DNA of 64,000 nt, taken from the NCBI GenBank assembly GCA_017654935.2, contig CM065699.1:51549160-51613159 (forward strand), read 5' to 3'. The DNA comes from Phymorhynchus buccinoides. Taxonomy: Eukaryota; Mollusca; Gastropoda; Neogastropoda; Raphitomidae. This document shows, one piece after another, positions 1 to 13,388 of the stretch; position 1 is the first letter of the stretch, and the number at the start of each line of letters is the position of its first letter. A program made the translations under genes and the position numbers. Below the pieces are notes generated by a model. It was not told the origin of the DNA. It made no database searches and saw only the letters and a list, made by a program, of their open reading frames with translations.

Positions 1-131
1 ACTGTAGCTCCTTCTCCACTCCCACCTTATTTGGGATGGGTGTTCGGGGTCTTAAAAGGAAGGGTCCACTGTAGCTCCTTCTCCAACTCACAACTCGTTT
101 TTCCCCGGAGTTTGGGTGACAGGCCACTCAC

Positions 132-258
132 CAAGTCCTGCTGAATGGCAGGCGGCAGAAAGGGCGGCGCAGTCAGCCTCCTTCACCACGGGTGTTGGCT
201 GACTTGGCACGCGGAAGGGGCGACGTACGGCGACTCGGATGATCTCTGCATTGCTGGC
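132..258 (-). CDS. Candidate internal exon of an unidentified neighbouring gene
   Basis: 127 bp, open, phase 0 in and phase 1 out. It is bounded by a good acceptor (GGCTCCAG) and a consensus donor (G then GTGAGT). It would encode ASNAEIIRVAVRRPFRVPSQ, then PTPVVKEADCAALSAACHSA. It is GC-rich relative to the surrounding DNA, like the KCC exons. I do not recognise the protein. It lies 14 kb past the KCC stop, so it would belong to a different minus-strand gene. It could also be chance. Confidence 0.4.
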
Positions 259-429
259 CTGGAGCCAGCAAGACAAACTGCCGATGCCCACTAGATGCTC
301 CGGGGGCGGGGCAGTGGGTGGATGCCTCGTGCCTCCATACGGGGAGCTGGACGACCCCGCCCCCTCCACGAGTCTCTCCCCACGGGGATACCGGGAGGGT
401 TCTTTCGTTCTTTTCCGATAGGACGTTAA

Positions 430-480
430 TATTACCATCTCACCACCCCACCCCCCCCCCCCCCCCCCCCCCCACCCCCA

Positions 481-511
<31 letters not shown>

Positions 512-1665
512 AAGGACTTTCACCCAGCATTAATCATTGAAAAGACATATATACAAGCTAATAAAAGCCTTAAGGATCAGACAGTGTGAAAGACGCTGCC
601 GACAGACTGGGAATCGTGTTGTCATTAATTTTGTCGTAGACGACAATAGTCATTACCGAACTGTGGACTACACAAAATAGTTTGATCCACTTTTATGTCT
701 CTAAAAGTCCCCCCCCCCCCCCCCCACGTCCATCATGATAGTGCGTGGGAAAAACCAGACATAAGTTGCTCAGAATGTTACTGAGCAAAAGCAAAAAAAT
801 GGTCACATGGGGGAACTACACAAGCAAAAAATTGATTTATGAAGGTATTTTAGTTTGCTTTTTCCACAATTTATACAATGCTTATTTTAAAGTGTTTGAA
901 AAATACAGTAGACACACAAGATCTTGTTTGACAAATTTAAAAAAAAAGGAACTTCCTTTTCTGGTAAACTTCAAAAACAGGAAATCCTTGTATACCAGGA
1001 CAAGTTGCAACCATGTAGTCATTACTAGTCAACAACCCCAAAATACCAATTTTCTTTTTAGGGCATATTCCGTTTATGTCATGTATTCTACCAGTGTCCA
1101 CAACACGAAAGACATATTTGAATGATTTTTTAGTTTATTTGATTTTAAAAACAAAATCAAATCAAATAGAAACAAAGAGGCAAAATCCTGCCTTCTATGT
1201 CCGAATTGTGCCAGTGATCCATCTGGAATGTCAAACTACAACGGCTATATAAAGAAAGCTAGACAAGCTAACACAATTCTGTGTTCTGTGGATTGACAAC
1301 ACGTCTTTGCCCCTTTTTCTAAAAGCCTAATCTCAATTTATGCCCAAATTCCATTATGTCTGTTTTCCCCAAGCACTACTATTTGTTTCTTCTTAGGCCA
1401 TTTAATTAATCAGTTTATTGTCTGATAAAGAAAATCTGTGTCGATCCTCTCTCACCACCACATAAGAAACATCCCCCCCCCCCCCGTCACCATCCCTTAG
1501 GAAGTTCAGTTTAACGTCGCGTATCGGCTTTCGCCATGGCACAAACCAACCATGGTATAAAGAAAAATGTATGTTCCTGAATCACTGTCTTAGCCAAAAG
1601 GCCGAGAAGCGATCAGGATAACAACATACAAGCTTACTCGATCTTGACTCCTTATATAATAATAT
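430..1665. other. No gene seen
   Basis: C homopolymers at 448-509 and 709-725 and AT-rich DNA with no splice-bounded open frame that I trust. Confidence 0.6.
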
Positions 1666-1669
1666 AGAG

Positions 1670-1826
1670 ATCCTCCGAAGACGGAGTGTGGCTGCCCACG
1701 TGGCGGGGTAATCAAAAGCGGTCACACCAGTAATGTTCTCATCCGCAGCTGATGCACTTGCACCACAGTGTTCAAGTGCTTCGGCTGTTGGGATGATCCC
1801 TGGAGTCTTTTAGCCAGGGTAAGCCA
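1670..1826 (-). repeat. Dispersed family R5, inverted
   Basis: Same family in reverse orientation. Confidence 0.65.
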
Positions 1827-1899
1827 ACAACATAATTATAGAGAAGGGGGAAAAAAGAGTTAGGAGATTAAAAGTAAGACCAACCTACTACGATAGTAT

Positions 1900-2195
1900 G
1901 TTGAGAGCTGTACAATCAATACTATTCTACAGTCATGGAAAATCATGGAACAGTTTAGTCTCTTGTGAAAGACCGACTCTCAAACCGACTCTGGGCACCG
2001 ACTCTGGTGCTGCAGCCAAAGGGATGGGATGGCCTTTGGGGACCTTCCTCAACACCAGCTGTCCTCAAATCCTTTGGCCGAGTGGGGATGTACCCTGGGC
2101 AAGGCATCTCCGCTATAAATAAATTCTAGCCCAGCTAGCCGGAATAGCATCCGCCTCGTCTGCTATCTGGCAGTCATGGTCGGAAACGATTGGTA
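1900..2195 (+). repeat. Dispersed family R7
   Basis: Shares GATGTACCCTGGGCAAG and CTATCTGGCAGTCAT with 30635-31065, where its 3' half is duplicated. Confidence 0.7.
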
Positions 2196-2376
2196 TTTGC
2201 ATGGTTTAACAGCTTAGTTATTAGTGTGTCCTGAGTATGACTGTATCTTGTTCAGTGCAGATGACCAGAGGTCAGTGACATTGTCCACTGGTCACGTTGG
2301 CTTCAAAAATAAAATTTTGACTCTTAATCAGCTTATTTCCCATAACCAGAAAATGCTGCACCTTGTGTAATGAAGA

Positions 2377-2668
2377 TGACCTCCCCCGTGTGGATACTAG
2401 GGGGTCTTTTGTATAAATAGTTCCCCCACCTTCTGGAATCTGTCACTCTCTTTGACTCTGCCTTTTCCCTTTGCTTGCTGCCATCTACTATCTTTCTGCC
2501 TGACCGGTCCATTCTCCTGCCTTTGTTCGAGAAACACTTTCAAAAACATTTCCTCCAGCCGAAGTCGGACTTGCTGGGCCTATTTCTTAGTTAGGCGCAT
2601 AACGGCAGCACGACGCATCTGCGCTCATAATTGACAGAAAACTGTCTGAGCGATCGAAGAAGAAGAAT
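2377..2668 (+). repeat. Dispersed ~300 bp family S1 with GAAGAA tail
   Basis: Shares ATAAATAGTTCCCCCACCTT, TTTGACTCTGCCTTTTCCC and a GCGATCGAAGAAGAAG end with copies at 11672, 16308, 37740, 43436 and 55985. It is SINE-like in size and tail, but I see no pol III boxes. Confidence 0.75.
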
Positions 2669-3146
2669 GAAGATGACCAGTGGTCAGTGACATCTGCATT
2701 GTGCAATGAACAGAAACACTTGGCAGGCCGCAATAATTTTCAAAATCTGCAAGTTTCTGTGATATTATAACAGTTATTCAAATCGAGACAAATCGTACCA
2801 CAGTCGACATAAGTATATGACATGGGGGAGCAAAATGTCTAAACTAAGACAAATTGTACCAACTTTGGACATTTTGTACCGTTTATGCAAATTGTACCGC
2901 AACAGACCCCGCGTTTGAAAGTCATAGTCTTCCACAAGAGATTAAAACTGCACCATGATTTCCGTCACTGTAGAGAATCACGTTCTGTACAGCTCTCATG
3001 TTACTGTTGGCCCCTACTACAGGCTAATGTCAACCAATGATAAAAGTCATGTGAGCAAGGGGCCCTAGTTTATCACTAATGAATGAATTATTTTATCACT
3101 GTTGTTCCCCTCTCCCTCTCTGTCTGTCTGTCTGTTTCTCTCCCTC

Positions 3147-3180
<34 letters not shown>

Positions 3181-3278
3181 ATTTTAATTCATTGGCTGCA
3201 TGGTGTGAATGTGTGTGTGAGAGGGCATGGTGCAAAGAAACTCTTGAAGCTTAAATCTATTTTACCCTCCGTAAAACA

Positions 3279-3286
<8 letters not shown>

Positions 3287-3362
<76 letters not shown>

Positions 3363-3391
3363 ACACACACACACACACACGCACACAACAC

Positions 3392-3449
<58 letters not shown>
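3287..3449. repeat. (CT)n then (CA)n microsatellite
   Basis: Simple dinucleotide tracts with an AACACA interruption. Confidence 0.95.
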
Positions 3450-3450
<1 letters not shown>

Positions 3451-4155
3451 GACAATCACGGTTGAAATCAGTCTTTTTTAATCATTCTTTTTTTAATCAA
3501 AGGACTCCTCTAACACAAAATATTCTATTCTTTGGGGTGGGGGCTCTCAAAAAATAAATATATGCACACCATTTTGTAATCCTTAGCGTAACATGACAAA
3601 TAACGATCTAAATGAACCCTTTGGAGACGCCTGGGAAAGATACAAATTGACACTACACTAGCACAACACACACATACCTTCGGGCTAGCAGACAAACACC
3701 AAGCGACCATCTTTGTACATCATCACTATTAAACAGCATTCCACAAATATGTTCCTCATCATTTTGTGCTACTCTGATCCCACAAAAAATATATATCATA
3801 ATTTATATACACCGATAAGTATCAACAGCTTGGTATGTCCCGTGAAAATCATTGATAAAAATCGTTATTTCAAATCGACACCAAAATTATCCATAAAAAA
3901 AAAAAATCATTATTCCACTCGACACCAAAATTATCCTTAATATCATTACTTCAATCAAAACCAATCGACGCAAATCATCAAAATCGTAAAGCAGGTCATC
4001 GATATTCATAAATTAACGAAAAGCTCTCCGATCACTACAACGTCAGAGTGGACGAAATAAAAAACACACAAAACCAACAAGAAAATAAAAACCACCATCA
4101 TGCGCAGTGTTTGCAATGCGTTCACACGACAACAATCGACTTTCAGAACATCTTA

Positions 4156-4287
4156 AAGACCCCCCCCCCCACGTCACGTGTCACATTCCCTCTTATGCTT
4201 GGAAGACTTCTTAAGATTTCTTACCAGCTATAAGAGGGAAAACACGTGAAAACCATGGTTTTGACACGTGACGTGGTGGGTCTTTAA
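4156..4287. repeat. Inverted-repeat MITE-like unit
   Basis: Outer ends TTAAAGACCC and GGGTCTTTAA, then CACGTCACGTGTCA and its complement. Confidence 0.75.
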
Positions 4288-6076
4288 ATAAATGATCGTC
4301 TCAAGTTCCTCAACTTGAAGGAGAGAAAGGTGCAGTTTCACTACACATGGACATTTTTCACTCTTTCCCCACGGCAACACAGTGATATGTAAGTCATAGT
4401 ATGACTGGCCCATCACCGAATTGCCATGGGGATAGAGTGAAAAATGTTTATATGTACAGACCAAATGTTCACCAGGAAGCAATTTCCACTTCAGACTTGA
4501 TCGGGAAAAGGATAGGGTTAGGACGCCACACATGCGTAAAATTGTACGGGGATGCGATCCGACTTGGCCAGGTTGAGTCAGCATTCAGGTGAAATACTCC
4601 CGTTTCCAAACAATTCTGCTGTTTTCGCTCACTATACCCCAATGGACCCAGTGCACGAATTTCGCCTCAATCACCACTCGCATCATCGAAATCGCATCAC
4701 ATTAAGATCCGAATCGTATGTAGAGTAGCAGACCCTTCGGTTTCATGAAACGGAAGCAACCTTTTTCCCTGCTTAGGACAGAAATAAATAGATAGCGTGT
4801 GAGAGAACTAGGTTAGGTTTTGGTGTTAAGAAACGGAAAGAGCCATGATGTTCGTGGGATGAAGACCATCCATCAACAGTTCCAATGTCAAAGGGTTCAG
4901 GATGTGGGGTGGGTACAAACATGACTGATGAGTCCGATGCGGGCCTTGAAGGTTTTGTGACAGTGGGGGGGGGGGGGGGGGGGGGGGGACAGGAAAGAGA
5001 GTTGAGGGGATCTGTCAGAGTTGGAAGAATTGCTTGCTGCTCGTGCGATTTTTGTTCCGCGCTTCTGTACGTGCCTGGGCTGTCTCGATTCGGTGAGCCT
5101 GGAACTTGGCAACTCCCTTGGTGACTGCACCACGCCATGCTGATCGGTTTGGGGCCAAAATTTCCCTGGGGAAACTCCTGGGAAATGTTGGAAAGAGCCA
5201 TACATTGAGGTTGAAAAGTTGAGAGGGGTGCTAAACTGCACCTTTGCCCCAAACTACACCACTTTTATAGCAGGCCCGGATCCAAAACCCTGAATTTCCA
5301 AATAGTCTTGTTGTCTTACATTGTCTGCAAGTATCATAACGAAAGATTTTTCAAATGAAATTCATTATTAAAAAAAAAACTACCTACACACACACACACA
5401 CAAACAAAACAACCCAACAGTGATGGGAAAAGCGCATGAAAAGAAAAAAAAGGATACATAATTATCTTTCATCATTGGACACATTCACAGAATTCAATAT
5501 TTTCTTAACACGACAAGGTCAACATTTGGAAATTAAATATACAATTTTTGGCTGTGAACCCGATTCTGCTTCACTCTTCATTCACTTTTTTATCTCCGCC
5601 ATTCACAATCACAATCTATCAAATCAAAAAACGATGACCACCAAGAGACATTGCCTGCAAAACTGATACTCCACGTCTAAGCAAAACAATGGCCTGGCTG
5701 CTTTCTAGTGTGTGCGAACTAAAGATGATAATGGGCTAGGAGGTCCTTTTTAATGTTATAACCTAAAAAACAACCACCTTTATTTAATACTTTATCCGAA
5801 GCTTGTTTATCGCCTTACATTCTATCAGTACTTAATTGTGACCATGATGATCAGTAAGCATTTCCGCATAATTATTGTGCTGCACAAAATGTCATGGATA
5901 ACAAACAGTACTATAAATGTCAGAAATGTTCAGTCAAGCAGGTAGTTACCAAAGTCTCATTACAAACTTACAAATGTTGGACTACCGATGATTTCGCTGA
6001 AGCACCGTTTCATTGTTAAAACTACATTTAAAAAAAAAATAGAACAGCTATGATTTTACTAACTCAGACAACGTAC

Positions 6077-6378
6077 TTTATGCTTCTTCGTCTTCTGCAT
6101 TCCCAGGCCAATATGGCCATAATGGATAAGGTACGTACGACTCCGGATTTCAGTTTTCACTGGACTCCCCGCTGCAATCAGCCGACACACTCCAATTTTG
6201 GAGGAGCTCAAGGCGAAAATTATTTGCAAGATTTTTGTTGCAATAAGGCAGGAGGAGAATGGGGCAGCAAGGCAGAAATATAGCGGATGATAGTAAGAAA
6301 AGGCAGAGTCAAAGAGAGTGATAGATTAAAGGAAGTTGACAGCACAGAACTTCCAGAAGGTAGAGGAACTATTTGTAG
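6077..6378 (-). repeat. S1b family copy
   Basis: Begins CTTCTTCGTCTTCTGC, contains CCAATATGGCCATAATGG and the S1 head inverted. Confidence 0.7.
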
Positions 6379-6382
6379 CAAT

Positions 6383-6610
6383 AGACGGATTTCGGAGAAA
6401 AAACCTAGGGGAGAGCACTTCGTGAAAATTAGAGTATTTTCCTCCATTACTCAAGTCAAATACCATAGCAACAATGGCGTAAAAGCTTGAAACCGCAGGA
6501 TGCCAGTCAGCGACTTGCAAACTTTTTTTAAAAGAAAAATAAGGGGTGGCCAGTTGCTACAAAGTGATAGAACTTGCAAACTGTGACGTGAAAATATAAA
6601 TGACATCAAA
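6383..6610 (+). repeat. Dispersed family R6
   Basis: Same family, in the region downstream of KCC. Confidence 0.75.
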
Positions 6611-6952
6611 TTTAGAATGATGCATTGCGTTCTACATGCTGATGGGCATGGGGCAATACAAAGCTTTTACAAAACAAACCGTTTTTAGTTCTGGACAAAC
6701 GCAAAGTGAGATATTATAGGGGATGGGAGGGCGAAGACATTAAAAACATGATAATGTTGATGATTTCTTTACAAATACTTGAATGAGATGAGTATGGGGT
6801 GTTACAAAATAATTCGTCAGATACTGTAGGGGATGGGAGGGGGGCAGATGTTAAGAAATGCTGATCTCTTTACAAATACTTGGCCCCGTCAATCTTCACA
6901 TTACATAATTACACCCTAAACACCTCAGCAACAAAAGTGGAGAATCTAAAAC

Positions 6953-7344
6953 AGACCTGCTTACCCCCTGCATAAGTCTTGAGTAGTCTGGACAGCTGAA
7001 ACGAGCAGTTTGGGTGCAAAATGTGTAGCTTTATTCACTAAACCATCAAACAATGTTTACTGAAAATGAGTAATTAGTAGTAGAGGTCCAAATTGAGTTA
7101 GTCTGTTATAGTCCCGTCAACATCTCAGGATGTCACCGCATAAAGTTCTACCACGTATAGCAGAACACAAATCCATGAATCTTAACAACGTACAAAACCT
7201 GCAAACAAAAAATGTAGTACAATTCATAACATGACCCTTCCATCATTATACCCTATAGCACATAAGTCCACGCAGTGCTGGAAAGGTGGAAAGTGAGTAG
7301 AATACTACTGGGAAAGAGTAGAGTAAACAGGTCTGCTAAAAACA
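6953..7344. mobile_element. MITE of the CAGACCTG family with LINE-tail insertion
   Basis: Same ends as 48321-48777. The middle 7105-7290 resembles the LINE 3' sequence seen at 21955-22140. Confidence 0.6.
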
Positions 7345-7417
7345 CCAGCAAGCATACCACAGACATAGGATCACATTACCAGAGAACATTGTACTTCGGG
7401 CACATGCACATATGTGA

Positions 7418-7834
7418 CTCAGCACCACTAAAGGGACATTAAGTCTCTGGGCTAGTTTTTCACAACAGGCTTGAAAAGTCAAAAATCTCATTGTTTGTCA
7501 ATTTTGAGTTATGGGTATTTTTGTGTTCTCTAACATCTTATCTTTCATATTTATAATGGACAATCTTTAATATGGTGTCTAAATTGTCTTATTTATAAGC
7601 GCTTTAAAATGAGTAGGTCAATGCATTTTCTTCAGCAAGGCTAGACTAGGTGTGTTCTCAAAAAGGCCGACGCTCACCCTACTAAATTTAAATGCTCATA
7701 ACTCTGGAACGGAAAAAAGATACAAGAATGGTTCTTGTATCATCAGAAAGAGAATTGTCTGCAGTTTTCAAATGTGTAATTTTCTTAAAATGGTCAGCTT
7801 GACACTTAATGTCCCTTTCGAGGTGTTGGGCCAC
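7418..7834. mobile_element. MITE M1
   Basis: About 417 bp with ~25 bp inverted ends (CAGCACCACTAAAGGGACAT and its inverse). Other copies are at 10671-11526 and 29689-30106. Confidence 0.8.
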
Positions 7835-8839
7835 ACACACGAGAAAGCTCATCCACAAAACAGTCCAGAAATAACAAACATAACCTACATCATTAATTAT
7901 ACGTGGAAACCCATACACATTTTCCTCGCGGGAAACCCAGCCGCATCATATTCGGCGTTCTTGTGCACATGCTCTTAAACGCCCGTAATTTAACCTGTTT
8001 TCTGAAAGCACCAAGAATAGTGTAGGTAATATATATACGATTGTCTACAAAACCTCTATACAAAGAAATCCATGCAAGTCGTACAAATATAGGTCAATCA
8101 ATGCATCTCAACGGACCAATAAGTAGCGGTTTTGATTATTATTATTATTATTATTATTACCAACACAGCAGTTATGACAATCTGGCGTTGTCTTTCAAAT
8201 GGAAGAATGAGTCGTCAGTTTTAGCACGGCCACGGTACGCGCTAATAAGCGCTGAACATTTTATGATTTAGCTTAGGGCTACATGCACATTTGTACATTT
8301 GAGGCTATGAAACGGGATGTTTATTTTGTGCGTGCGCATGCACAAATACACGCATACATGCATTGCGCATATAAAACTGTACATCAGCAAAAAGACAAAA
8401 AATCACACGAAAATTTAAAAAACCCGAAAATGATGAAGAAAAGAATGGCAACTAAACGAAACAGGGAGAAAATAAATTACAAACAAAATCAAGTTCAACA
8501 ACAAGCACAGCCTACAATACATCCCATAATATAGCCAAGATTATTCTGAAGAAAAGAATTCATACACATACGATTCCAGAATTCGCAAATGATTCCGACT
8601 AGCATATAAGCGCAAACACTCCATTTCTTGAACTCATTCCGCTCTGCGCCTGGCAAAATGGTCGTGCAAAACATAGAGCTACCAGCGCCTGAGAAAACGG
8701 TTCATCTCCCCGCCGCCTGGGTGCGAGGGTGTCTCTCAAATAAAGCTGTCAAAGCGCAAACTGTTACGAGAAAAAGCAATTTGTATTGACACAGTATAAA
8801 TTAAGCTCTGGAGATCAAACGTCTCACACATTCCGTTTC

Positions 8840-9170
8840 CTTCTTCGTCTTCTGCGTTCCCAGGCCATATGGCCATAATGGGTAAGGTACATATGTGTCC
8901 GGTTTTCAGTTTTCACTGGTCTCCCCGCTGCGTACAGCCAACACATTCCGATTTCGGAGGAGCTCAAAGGAGAAAAATGATTTGGAAGATTTTTTTGAAA
9001 AAAGACAAGAGAATGAGCCAAAAAGTCAGAAATATAGATGATAGAAAGAAAAGGGAAAAGGCAGAGTCAAAGAGAGTGGCAGATTAGAGGAAGTTACAAG
9101 CACAGAACTTCCAGAAGGTGGGGGAACTATTTTTATGAAAGACCCCCTGGTATCCCCACGGGGAGTTCCG
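8840..9170 (-). repeat. S1b family copy
   Basis: Near full-length, ending CCCCCTGGTATCCCCACGGG. Confidence 0.75.
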
Positions 9171-9584
9171 TTTCCAATCATGGGAGTTACTTTTGTTTCG
9201 AAGTGGTCTTCAATAATTTTGATTCCTTCTCTTCATTCACTCCACGATTCCTGCTTTCACTCTCTCTTTCGTCCCATCAAGAGAACTGTTATTCTAAGTG
9301 GCTCAGTATCTTGAGGTAGAAATCGAGACTTTGCCCTTTTCATAATGATATTTCAGATGATTTGTTCTTTATTTATTACGACTTTAATCAGTCAGGATAT
9401 TCAGACTCGTGGCTCTTTCAGTTTCCGTTTGACGGCAACGGTATCTGTATAAACACACTACAGTGAAATCTCAGTATTTCCACCACCCAATGGAGACTTA
9501 TCTCTGTCAAATTCGGGCTGCTCTCCTCCGGAGACAGCGTCGCCGCAAGCGCAGCGCCTACCCAATTTATTAAAAAAATGTTGG

Positions 9585-9875
9585 GGGGGGGGGGGGGGGA
9601 CAGACTTGGGAAACCTAGCTATCAATTTGGTCATACCAGGCAGCGGGATTTCTCCCTGCTCTTACCGACTTTCAATTGCCATGGGATTTTTACGGGCGTA
9701 AAGCGCACAGGTCAGACTAGCTTTAAGTCCCCATCCGAAGGACTGGACGTTCAGTTCGATTTTCCCGTCGAACTAGAAAGAAAGGGCGAGGCCGGGATTT
9801 GAACCCGGGTCACTCACGCTGTAGTCACGCATTACATTTGGCAGACGAACGTCTTAACCACTCTGCCACCTTTTT
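9585..9875 (-). mobile_element. tRNA-derived SINE
   Basis: The minus strand shows A-box TGGCAGAGTGG and B-box GGTTCAAATCC with tRNA-like spacing. A body with CTTCGGATGGGGAC and a G/C homopolymer follow. A full tRNA fold is not supported because the acceptor stem does not pair. Confidence 0.75.
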
Positions 9876-10670
9876 CCCTATGGCAGAAATTTAGGGCCGA
9901 TGTGTCGAGGTCTTACTTATAATAGGGAGGTTCTGCTGTATTCCATTTCAAAGCCAAACCCTCCAAAGCTCACTACCACGCACAACACACGAATGTTACA
10001 GACACAAGAAATGCAGCCCTGCAATGAACAGCAACATCATGTGATTATGATGCTTTAAAACAAAAAGCATAGGGGAAGGTACTGGAGAAATTGACGTTTA
10101 GTTTTAGGCTCTTATTCATTCGAAACGTCAAATTTCCCCTACTCCCAGACACCTTTTTGTTAAGTTTTTTTTTTTTTCCAACATCATTTCCCCACAACGT
10201 ACTGTATTCAATTATTTCATCATCTGATTATTAGTTCATAACGGACAATCTATTCTAACCATACTGAGCCACACTCAAAACAAAATGCAAAGCGACTCCG
10301 TTTTGTATGATGCTAGGGCATTGGTTTCCAAATTGAAGTGTTTATGCTATTGTTTTGAGTGTTGGTCAGTATTTCGCTAGAATAGATAGTAACATTAATA
10401 GAAATCTATCATTTTACACCACCTACTCAATGAAAGACACAACACACAAAAATCGGTGGAAGAGTTTATACCATGGTCGACGATTTGGGTTTTTTGATAG
10501 ATCGATGGCGCATAGTAATATTTACAGACACACAAACACATGCATACACACAGTGCCCACTACACCAGTGTCACAAAACGCATAAAGCCTCGATGCATAT
10601 TTACATGATGCGAACTACATCCGTTCAACCCACACACCGTGTCACTCGTTTTACCGTTACAAATAATTGT

Positions 10671-11526
10671 GGCCCAGCACCATGAAAGGGACATTAAGTT
10701 GCAAGGCTAGTTTCTTACAAGCTTGCAAAGTCAACAAAAAAAAAATTCTATGCGTTTTCAGTGATGGGCATTTTCTTGCTCTCTATCTTTCATATTTACT
10801 AGCGCAACGCCGAGTACCAGTAACGCCTAGTAACGGTAACGCCTAGTAACGGTAACGCCAAGTACTGGTAACGCTGAGTACAGCAAATGTGAAGCGATTC
10901 GGTTAAGAAACGGCGGAGTGGCATAGCGCGCGCGTTTCTGAACTGATTCGCTTCCGGTTTGGCACACCGATAGTCAGCGTCCCTGGTCATCTACCTACCA
11001 AATTCGAAGGCAATCGGCCCAGAAACGCCGGAGATACAGGCGCCGAGAGGCCGCCGGATGCGCGTTTCGCGCATTTGTGAAACCGCGCAAATGATACGGC
11101 CGCCTCGGTTGCCGTTGCCATCGCCCCGTTAGGGATCACAGCAAATTTGAAGCGATTCGGTCGAAAAACGGCGGAGTTATAAGGCCCGTTTCGTGCTTCA
11201 GACACACACACACACAGACGGACACTTGGCTTTTTACTATATGATAAAGGAAAGTCCTTGTTATGATCTCTAAATACTCCAAAAAGTGCTTTAAAATGAG
11301 TAGGTCCATGCATTTTCTTCAGCAAGGCTAAACTTCAGACTGTGATTTCTCAAAATGGCTGGCAGTCACCTTACCAACTTTAAAAGCTCATAACTCTAAA
11401 ACACAAACAGTTACAAGAATGGTTCTTACACCATTTGCAAGAGAATTGTCTGAAGTTTATAACCATACCGTTTTCTCAGAATGGTCATTTTGACACTTAA
11501 GGTCCCTTTCGTGGTGCCAGGTCACA
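10671..11526. mobile_element. MITE M1 with nested insertion
   Basis: Same ends as 7418-7834. The extra segment at about 10798-11243 contains GCCTAGTAACGGTAAC direct repeats and a short CA tract. Confidence 0.75.
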
Positions 11527-11671
11527 AATGTACTAAATGATTGTGTGTAGATGACGTTCCTTGGTCTTACAACAAAACAAAAGAACGGTGCAATTTGGTC
11601 AGATTTTCCAACTTAAGACAATTGTTTGTACTGGCGACTTACATTCACAATGCCTCATGACAGGTCATATC

Positions 11672-11990
11672 TTCTTCTTCTTCGATCGCTCAAGACAGTT
11701 TCCTGTCAATTATGAGCGCAGATGCGTCATGCTGCCGTAATGCGGATAAAAAAACCCCAGTTAGGCCCAGCAAGTCCGACTTTGGTTGGAGGAAATCTTT
11801 TTGAAAGTGTTTCTTGAAAAAAAGGGCAGGAGAATGGACCTGGTAAAGGCAGAAAGACAGTAGATGACAGCAAGCAAAGGGAAAAGGCAGAGTCAAAGAG
11901 AGTGACAGATTAGAGGAAGTTACAAGCACAGAACTTCCAGAAGGTTGGGGGACTATTTATACAAAAGACCCCCCGGTATTCCCCCGGGGT
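11672..11990 (-). repeat. S1 family copy
   Basis: Inverted copy with the TTCTTCTTCGATCGCTC end first and CCCCGGTATTCCCCCGGGG last. Confidence 0.75.
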
Positions 11991-12100
11991 TGTTATATTG
12001 GCAGCTTCTTCTAATGGAAAAAATACAAGCAAAAAAACATCAAAAGTTTGAACTTTCTGTAAACACTGTATAATCGGAAACAACAAACACAGCTTCTTTC

Positions 12101-12655
12101 TTGCAAAATGTAAAAAAAAAAAAACACACACACACAACAAAAAACACCACACACACACAAAACAAAACACCACACACACACACAAAACAAAAAACCACAC
12201 ACACACAAAACAAAACACCACACACACACAAAACAAAAACACCACACACACACAAAACAAAACACCACACACACAACAAAACAACCACACACACACAAAA
12301 CAAAACACCCACACACACACAAAACAAAAACACCACACACACACAAAACAAAACACCACACACACACAAAACAAAAAACACCACACACAACAACAAAACA
12401 ACCACACACACACAAAACAAAACACCACACACACACCACACAAAACACAAACAAAAACACCACACACACAACAAAACAAAACACACACAAAAAAACAAAC
12501 ACACACACACACACAAACAAAAAACCACACACACACACAAAAAAAAAACACAAAAACACACACAAAAACACAACACACAAAAAAAAACACACACACAAAA
12601 TAATTGTCACACACAAAACAAAACACCACACACACACAAAACAAAAACAAAAGAA
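12101..12655. repeat. A/C-only minisatellite
   Basis: About 550 bp built from CACACACACAAAACAAAACA-like units. Open frames across it are composition artefacts. Confidence 0.9.
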
Positions 12656-12750
12656 CCTGAAATAATCGTCATTAACAAAAGACACACAAATTAGTTTTTC
12701 TTTGCGTAAACATCAACCGTATCTTTGCACCCCTGACGTTTCTTGCCCAT

Positions 12751-12995
12751 AACCCTTTCACCACCAAAGTCGCATTTTAGCACCACAGTGATTTCACACC
12801 TATGTCACTAAAAGGCATCAAATTGGGGTCTGTTATCCAAAGACCCTATTGTCTTAGTTTGGGGAAGTAAGGACAGACCTTATTTTATATATGTCACAGA
12901 AGAATCCCCAATACTGCAGATGGATTCTGTTCTCTACCCAGGTAAATTGAATGGACATTTTTTGGCTGAAATATGGCTGGCGGTGAAAGGGTTAA
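12751..12995. mobile_element. TTAA MITE family P1
   Basis: Full-length copy downstream of the KCC stop, with the P1 inverted ends. Confidence 0.8.
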
Positions 12996-13262
12996 TCGAG
13001 CACAAAATCAAACCAAATCTAAATCGAACCAAATGAAATCTGAGCGAAAACACTTTCCGACACTTGGTGTGTTCATGCTTGAAATGCTCATCAAAATGAA
13101 ATTGATGTACTGTTTGCTTTGGTTGGGTCTTTGTGAAAACATTTTTTAAAAAGTGGGTTACTGAGATCGCAACACCACCAAATTATTAAGCAGCTAGCCG
13201 TTCATTAATGATATGAACAAATTGGAAGAACTCAACAGCCAATTATGGCCCTGCCCTTCATT

Positions 13263-13388
13263 TGATGAAGTTCTACTAAAGCTTAAGTGGGAAACTAAAC
13301 GTTGTTACTTTCTAAATGAAGTAAACCGATTTACTGAACTTAGAAAGTGACGTTTAGTTTCCCACTTAAGCTTTAGTAGAACTTCATA
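13263..13388. repeat. Fold-back inverted repeat
   Basis: Arms of ~50 bp beginning ATGAAGTTCTACTAAAGCTT and ending with its complement, about 20 bp loop. Confidence 0.85.

Larger units (their letters stand above)
2670..6050. other. No gene seen
   Basis: Apart from the microsatellite at 3287 and the inverted repeat at 4156, this is AT-rich unique-looking DNA with a G homopolymer at 4966-4988. Confidence 0.6.

Noticed and set aside
9783..9870. Functional tRNA gene
   Set aside because: A and B boxes are present, but the acceptor stem does not pair and the sequence continues into a SINE body.
12011..12694. Long open frames of Cys/Val/Phe-rich or Thr/His-rich protein
   Set aside because: All frames are open because the DNA is an A/C-only repeat.
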